A stretch of DNA of 64,000 bases, taken from assembly GCA_045636925.1 (NCBI GenBank), contig JAZTYK010000002.1:1-64000 (forward strand), given 5' to 3'. The translations under genes were made by a program, and so were the position numbers. Source of the stretch: JAZTYK01 sp045636925 (GTDB taxonomy: Bacteria > Bacillota > Clostridia > Oscillospirales > Butyricicoccaceae). The notes beneath the pieces are model-generated. The model saw only the letters and a list, made by a program, of their open reading frames with translations. It did no database searches and was not told the origin of the DNA. The stretch's first letter is position 1, and each line of letters begins with the position of its first letter. Of the stretch, positions 59,868-64,000 are shown in pieces.

Positions 59868-61220
59868 TCAGCGGGTGATCATTCTGCCCAGATCAGCCTT
59901 GCAGATCTCGCCGTCTACCAGCGCCACATTGCCGCCCAGCACCACCAGTTTGATGCCGGTGGGCGCAAGCGCAGGCTCCTGGAAGGTGGCGTGATCGGTG
60001 AGGGTCTTGGGATCAAACACCGTCACATCCGCATCGGCGCCCAAGGACAAGGTGCCTTTTTTCAGGCCAAAGCGCTTGGCCGCCATGCAGGTGACCTTTG
60101 CGATGGCCTCGGGCATGGACAAGCGACCGGTTTCCAGTGCATACATCCGCAAAAAGCGGGGGAAGGTGCCGGCGGCACGGGGGTGTCCGGCGCCGTTTAA
60201 GAGAATGCCGTCGCTGCCCACCATGGTGCGGGGATGCAACAGAGCGCGGTCTACCTCGGCATCGTCCATCACATGACCCACGGTCAGGTATTCGGGATGC
60301 TCTTTCCGCAGGCGGTGGAAGGTCTCAAGATCGGGGATGCGGCGGCCTTTGTACTCGCCGTCGGTCATTTCGATCTTGCTCACATCATTGCCGTAGCGCT
60401 GCAGGAAGCCTTCGTCATAAGTCGTGGCACCAATACTGGTGCTGAAGGCATTGTAGGGATAGCAGTCGATCCAGATGTCCATGCCTTCTGCGGCGCAGGC
60501 ATCCAGATAGCTCAGCACCTGCTCCATCAGGCCATAGGCTGCCATGCTTCCCAGATGGCTGACCTGCAGACGGCAGCCGGTACGGCGGCCGATCTCGATA
60601 AACTCTTCAAAGGGCTTGATATCATACACCGCGTCATCACGGACATGGGCTGCCACAACGCCGTCGTATTTTTTTACCACAGCGGCCATGGCGCACATTT
60701 CATCCATGCTCATGCCGGGAATGTAGCGAATGCCCATGGACAGGCCGCAGCTGAGGCCGGAGGAGAGCTGCTGCTCCAAGATCTCGCACATCTGCTGCAC
60801 CTGTTCGGGGGTAACAGGGGCATATTTATCTCTGGCGCCCACCATGCGGCGGATGGTGCCGTGACCGGACAGCAGCGCGATATTCACCGGCTGCTTGCCG
60901 TCGTAAGCGGCACGGTATACCGCCAGATCCCGCTGGCTGCTGCCGCACTGGCCGCCCACAAAGGTGGTAACGCCCATGCGCAGAGAGCGCAGGGTGATTT
61001 CGGGGGTCAGGACACCGTCCTGCATCTCATCCTCGTGAAGGTGTGCGTCTACAAAACCGGGGGTGACAATATACCCGGTGCAGTCGCGGACTTCTTTGCC
61101 TTCCAGCGGCTTGTCCGACAGAGCAGCGATCTTACCGTCCCGGATACCCACGTTCAGTAAGCTATACACAGCGTTGGCTGGGTCACAAACCATACCGTTC
61201 TGAAGTACCAAATCAAACAT
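59868..61220 (-). CDS. D-aminoacylase / N-acyl-D-amino-acid deacylase-like amidohydrolase
   Basis: The 450-residue metal-dependent amidohydrolase has VDAHLHED for the first metal-binding HxH, GVTTFVGGQCG with the conserved Cys, AHVRDD and VSHLGS. The family hallmark HPRAAGTFPRFLR is present. Such enzymes remove acyl groups from N-acyl-D-amino acids or act on D-Glu/D-Asp derivatives, possible peptidoglycan or dietary products. I chose the ATG at 61220 because the predicted transcription start (near 61258) excludes the longer frame. Confidence 0.87.
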   Translation of the reverse strand: MFDLVLQNGMVCDPANAVYSLLNVGIRDGKIAALSDKPLEGKEVRDCTGYIVTPGFVDAHLHEDEMQDGVLTPEITLRSLRMGVTTFVGGQCGSSQRDLAVYRAAYDGKQPVNIALLSGHGTIRRMVGARDKYAPVTPEQVQQMCEILEQQLSSGLSCGLSMGIRYIPGMSMDEMCAMAAVVKKYDGVVAAHVRDDAVYDIKPFEEFIEIGRRTGCRLQVSHLGSMAAYGLMEQVLSYLDACAAEGMDIWIDCYPYNAFSTSIGATTYDEGFLQRYGNDVSKIEMTDGEYKGRRIPDLETFHRLRKEHPEYLTVGHVMDDAEVDRALLHPRTMVGSDGILLNGAGHPRAAGTFPRFLRMYALETGRLSMPEAIAKVTCMAAKRFGLKKGTLSLGADADVTVFDPKTLTDHATFQEPALAPTGIKLVVLGGNVALVDGEICKADLGRMITR

Positions 61221-61263
61221 ATGCTTCACCTTGTCTTTCTTGAGTGTGTTTCTTCCATCCATC

Positions 61264-61292
61264 ATTATATACCTATTTTTTCTCTCTGAAAA
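61264..61292 (-). promoter_or_regulatory. Promoter of the amidohydrolase-MATE-hydrolase operon
   Basis: On the minus strand, TATAAT at 61269-61264 with TTTTCA (61292-61287) 17 bp upstream. Confidence 0.6.
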
Positions 61293-61305
61293 GGGGTATT
61301 TTTCA

Positions 61306-61334
61306 TTGACCCGATACCTGCACCGTGGCATAAT
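61306..61334 (+). promoter_or_regulatory. Promoter of the RluA-type synthase gene
   Basis: TTGACC (61306-61311) and CATAAT (61329-61334) are 17 bp apart. Confidence 0.7.
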
Positions 61335-61370
61335 AACGGTAACGGAAGTTTTAGAAAGGACGGTGGATGC

Positions 61371-62297
61371 ATGGATCCCTTGCGCACAGAACTTGTGATC
61401 GCGGCGGAAGATGCCGGATTGCCGGTAAAAACCATTCTGCGGCAGCGGCTGGGCCTGTCCACCAATTTGCTCCGCCGGTTAAAGCAAGTGCCCGACGGGA
61501 TTCTGCTGGACGGTGTGCATGTCACCGTTCGGGCGGAAGTGCAGGCCGGGCAAGTCCTTTCGGTACTGCACGAACCCGACACCGGTCGGGAAAGTCGGGT
61601 AACAGCACAAGAGGGCACGCTGGACATCGTGTATGAAGACGATGATCTGCTGGTGATCAACAAGCCCGCCGGACTGGCCGTGCATCCCTCGCCGGGGCAC
61701 GACGGAAACACCCTTGCCAACTATGTGATCGCCCATTATCAAAAGCAAGGACTCATGCGGATGTTTCATCCCGTCAATCGCTTAGATCGGGGCACCAGCG
61801 GGTTGCTTTGCATCGCAAAGACCCAGATGGCTGCTCAGCGGCTGGGAGTCCAGCTGCAGCGGCGGGAACTGGGGCGCACCTATCACGCGGTGGTCTCCGG
61901 CGGAAGCTTTCCCGCAAAGGGCACCATTGATCTACCCATTGGGCGCAGACCGGGCAAAGGCATTGCCCGACAAGTACGCGCCGACGGCGAACGGGCGGTG
62001 ACTCATTTTCGAGTGCTGCAGCGGCAGGCGCATGCCATGCTGCTGGAACTGAAGCTGGAGACCGGACGCACCCATCAGATCCGGGTGCACTGCAGCTTTT
62101 TGGGGCATCCGGTGCTGGGGGACTTTATGTACGGCCAGGAATACGACTGGCTGGACGGGCAGGCGCTGCATGCCTGCCGGCTGGAGTTTGCCCATCCCAT
62201 CACAGGAGAAGCGCTGTGTTTTGAAGCGCCGGAGCCGTGGTATTTTGATGCTCTGCTGGAAAACAAGATGCCCGCCGAATCACAGAATCACATCTAA
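61371..62297 (+). CDS. RluA-family pseudouridine synthase
   Basis: The 308-residue enzyme has an N-terminal S4-like RNA-binding region (1 to about 70) and an RluA catalytic domain. Catalytic Asp139 is in NRLDRGTSGLL. INKPAGLAVHPSPGH and GRTHQIRVHCSFLGHPVLGD are family-typical. It pseudouridylates rRNA (RluD-type, 23S) or tRNA; the exact site cannot be told. The gene is monocistronic with its own promoter and a terminator behind. Confidence 0.92.
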   Translation: MDPLRTELVIAAEDAGLPVKTILRQRLGLSTNLLRRLKQVPDGILLDGVHVTVRAEVQAGQVLSVLHEPDTGRESRVTAQEGTLDIVYEDDDLLVINKPAGLAVHPSPGHDGNTLANYVIAHYQKQGLMRMFHPVNRLDRGTSGLLCIAKTQMAAQRLGVQLQRRELGRTYHAVVSGGSFPAKGTIDLPIGRRPGKGIARQVRADGERAVTHFRVLQRQAHAMLLELKLETGRTHQIRVHCSFLGHPVLGDFMYGQEYDWLDGQALHACRLEFAHPITGEALCFEAPEPWYFDALLENKMPAESQNHI

Positions 62298-62304
62298 GCA
62301 AAAA

Positions 62305-62336
62305 CACCCTTGCCAAGCGGCAAGGGTGCTTTTCTT
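62305..62336. terminator. Bidirectional terminator between the RluA-type gene and the GNAT gene
   Basis: The 10-bp stem CACCCTTGCC/GGCAAGGGTG with loop AAGC has CTTTTCTTTTT on one side and TTTTT on the other strand. Confidence 0.88.
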
Positions 62337-62337
62337 T

Positions 62338-62820
62338 TTACAGATCTTTCCTCATGAAAAGGGTGCTCTCCACCGGGCTGTCGTTGTAGCAGGGGATAAA
62401 CTCAAAGCCATATCGCTGATACAGACGAATGGCGCTGTCCAGCTGGGGCAATGTATCCAGCAGCATCTGCTTGTAACCCAGTTCTCTGGCGTCCTGCAAA
62501 ATGCGCTGCACCAATTTTTCTCCCAGCCGATGCCGTCGGTACTCCGGGCGGACATACAGCCGCTTCATCTCGCAGCGGGTCTCATCCAGCTTCCTTAGAC
62601 CGATGCATCCGGCAGGCTGTCCGTCCATCAATGCCAGATGCAGCACGCCCTCCGGCGGGCCGTACTTGTAGGGCAGATCCCGAATCTCGTGCTGATAGTT
62701 CTGCTGCTTCAGATACCCGGCAAAAGAGGGTTCTGTTTCTACCAGCATTTGGGTGTATTCGGTGAACAAGGCAACGACCTCTGCGGGGTGCTCTAATCCC
62801 GAAACAAAGGTGCATTCCAT
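62338..62820 (-). CDS. GNAT-family N-acetyltransferase
   Basis: The 160-residue acetyltransferase contains the acetyl-CoA pyrophosphate loop in YVRPEYRRHRLGEKLVQRIL, and LYQRYGFEFI near the C terminus. The acceptor is unknown. I chose the ATG at 62820 with GAGGTG upstream; it starts 8 bp after the metA stop and is probably cotranscribed. Confidence 0.87.
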   Translation of the reverse strand: MECTFVSGLEHPAEVVALFTEYTQMLVETEPSFAGYLKQQNYQHEIRDLPYKYGPPEGVLHLALMDGQPAGCIGLRKLDETRCEMKRLYVRPEYRRHRLGEKLVQRILQDARELGYKQMLLDTLPQLDSAIRLYQRYGFEFIPCYNDSPVESTLFMRKDL

Positions 62821-62828
62821 ACTGCACC

Positions 62829-63767
62829 TCAATCGTCGGTACGGACGCCCTGCCGGATGCTGCCGATGTCATAGGGCGTGGTCTGGTAGACGCAATAGTT
62901 CAGCCAGTTGCCGTACAGCAGATGGGCGCAGGAGCGCCAGGAAACCAGCGGGGGCTTTTGGGGATCATTATCTGGATAGTAATTTTCCGGCACGGCAATG
63001 TCGATGCCGGCGGCCACATCACGGTCATACTCCTTCTTCAGGGTGTCACGGTCGTATTCTGCATGACCAAAGAGGAACACCTGCTTGCAGCCCTCGGTCT
63101 TGACGGCATAGACACCGGCCTCAGGAGACACCGACATGACCTTCAGTCCCGGCACAGCCTCGATATCCTCACGCAGGACGGTGGTATTGCGGGAATGGGG
63201 CACCAGAAAATGATCGTCAAAGCCTCGGAACAAGATAAAGTTGGGGTCTTCCAGGGTGTGTTCAAACACACCGAAGAGTTTTTGATCCAGCAGCCGCTTT
63301 TGAACACCGTAATGATAATACAGGCCGGCCTGTGCGCCCCAGCAAATGTGCAGGGTTGAGTGCACGTGGGTCTTGCTCCACTCCATGATCTCGCACAGTT
63401 CAGGCCAATAATCCACCTGTTCAAAGGGCATCAGCTCTACCGGTGCGCCGGTGATGATCAGACCGTCAAAGCTGCGGTCACGCACATCGGCAAAGGTCTT
63501 GTAGAAAGACAGCATATGCTCTTGAGAAGTGTTTTTTGAAATGTGTCCGGCGGGGGCAATCAGTTCCAGCTCGATCTGCAGGGGCGTATTACCCAGCACG
63601 CGGGCAAGCTGGGTCTCGGTGTCCACCTTGGTGGGCATCAAATTCAGCAGCAGGATCTGCAGGGGACGGATATCCTGGGTGATGGCGCGGGTTTCGGTCA
63701 TCACAAAGATATTTTCCCGGGTCAGAATACCGGTTGCCGGCAGTTGGTTTGGAATCTTAATGGGCAT
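62829..63767 (-). CDS. metA: Homoserine O-acyltransferase, predicted acetyl-CoA-specific
   Basis: The 312-residue MetA-family enzyme activates homoserine in methionine synthesis. Catalytic Cys142 lies in HICWGAQAG, with the His and Glu of the triad in FGHAEYD. In this family residue 111 chooses the acyl donor: Gly favours succinyl-CoA and Glu favours acetyl-CoA. Here GAPVELMPF places Glu at 111, so O-acetylhomoserine is the expected product despite the usual succinyltransferase label. The adjacent O-acetylhomoserine sulfhydrylase agrees. Confidence 0.94.
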   Translation of the reverse strand: MPIKIPNQLPATGILTRENIFVMTETRAITQDIRPLQILLLNLMPTKVDTETQLARVLGNTPLQIELELIAPAGHISKNTSQEHMLSFYKTFADVRDRSFDGLIITGAPVELMPFEQVDYWPELCEIMEWSKTHVHSTLHICWGAQAGLYYHYGVQKRLLDQKLFGVFEHTLEDPNFILFRGFDDHFLVPHSRNTTVLREDIEAVPGLKVMSVSPEAGVYAVKTEGCKQVFLFGHAEYDRDTLKKEYDRDVAAGIDIAVPENYYPDNDPQKPPLVSWRSCAHLLYGNWLNYCVYQTTPYDIGSIRQGVRTDD

Positions 63768-63768
63768 A

Positions 63769-64000
63769 TTACTTCACCTGCTCCAAAGCTTGTTCGATAT
63801 CGGCAATCAGATCTGCTTTGCTCTCCAGACCGCAGGACATGCGCACCAGTCCGGCAGGAACACCGGCTGCCTTCAGCTGCTCTTCGGTCATCTGGCGGTG
63901 GGTGGTGCTGGCGGGATTCAGGCAGCAGGTACGGGCATCGGCCACATGGGTCTCAATGGCAGCCAGCTTCAGCGCCTCCATAAAGACACCGGCAGCCTCT
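63769..64000 (-). CDS. metY: O-acetylhomoserine sulfhydrylase, C-terminal part (cut by window edge)
   Basis: Only the last 77 residues are visible; the PLP-binding part lies to the right. The segment NPASTTHRQMTEEQLKAAGV and the ending RMSCGLESKADLIADIEQAL are typical of the MetY/Cys-Met metabolism PLP family. The enzyme makes homocysteine from O-acetylhomoserine and sulfide. It ends 1 bp before metA starts, forming a metY-metA-GNAT operon. Confidence 0.9.
   Translation of the reverse strand, partial: EAAGVFMEALKLAAIETHVADARTCCLNPASTTHRQMTEEQLKAAGVPAGLVRMSCGLESKADLIADIEQALEQVK

Overview
The window is a dense chromosomal segment, about 57% G+C by eye, from a Gram-positive-lineage anaerobe. 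It most resembles the Oscillospiraceae/Ruminococcaceae group of gut Clostridia (Faecalibacterium, Gemmiger and Subdoligranulum relatives). The evidence is the rimP-nusA-ylxR-ylxQ-infB-rbfA-nrnA-truB-ribF order, a SpoVT-type regulator, a trimeric NAD-linked [FeFe] hydrogenase, an SDR-type UxuB and consensus sigma-A promoters. Genus assignment is inference. I see no rRNA, CRISPR array, insertion sequence or prophage. Both ends cut genes: prfB on the left and metY on the right.

Layout. 1-1.5 kb: prfB start, tRNA-Arg(CCU), HAD phosphatase. 1.7-6.9 kb: ABC ATPase, giant coiled-coil FtsX permease, EamA transporter. 7-9.5 kb: serine hydrolase and anmK (cell-wall sugar salvage), then tRNA-Leu(UAA). 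9.5-23.2 kb, minus strand: metallophosphatase, trxA, then the long rimP...plsC translation/RNA-maturation operon with a ComEC-like hydrolase and an M20 protein lacking key metal ligands. 23.3-28 kb: MFS transporter, SpoVT, a lipoprotein, a GNAT. 28.2-43.5 kb, minus strand: a 14-gene surface-polysaccharide operon. 43.8-50.8 kb, plus strand: a hexuronate/gluconate operon. 50.8-54.9 kb: hydCBA. 55-64 kb: hydrolases, a D-aminoacylase-like amidohydrolase with a MATE pump, an RluA-type pseudouridine synthase, and the metY-metA-GNAT methionine operon.

How the genes work together. In the polysaccharide operon, five enzymes match the Wbp/Wlb route from UDP-GlcNAc to UDP-2,3-diacetamido-2,3-dideoxymannuronate (WbpA, WlbA/WbpB-like, WbpE, WbpD, WbpI). 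A priming transferase, four glycosyltransferases, a Wzy-like polymerase and a Wzx flippase accompany them. No chain-length regulator or tyrosine kinase is present.

The plus-strand operon combines UxaC, UxuB, a LarA-family nickel epimerase with every cofactor and catalytic residue I could check, a PfkB kinase and 6-phosphogluconate dehydrogenase. Since some LarA homologues are D-gluconate 2-epimerases, the set could carry glucuronate through mannonate and gluconate to 6-phosphogluconate and ribulose-5-phosphate, bypassing UxuA and KDPG aldolase. This is the most interesting hypothesis here. It rests on the unproven specificities of the LarA-like protein and the kinase.

The hydrogenase promoter carries two near-identical direct repeats spaced exactly 30 bp apart, directly upstream of the -35 element. 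They look like an operator for an unidentified regulator.
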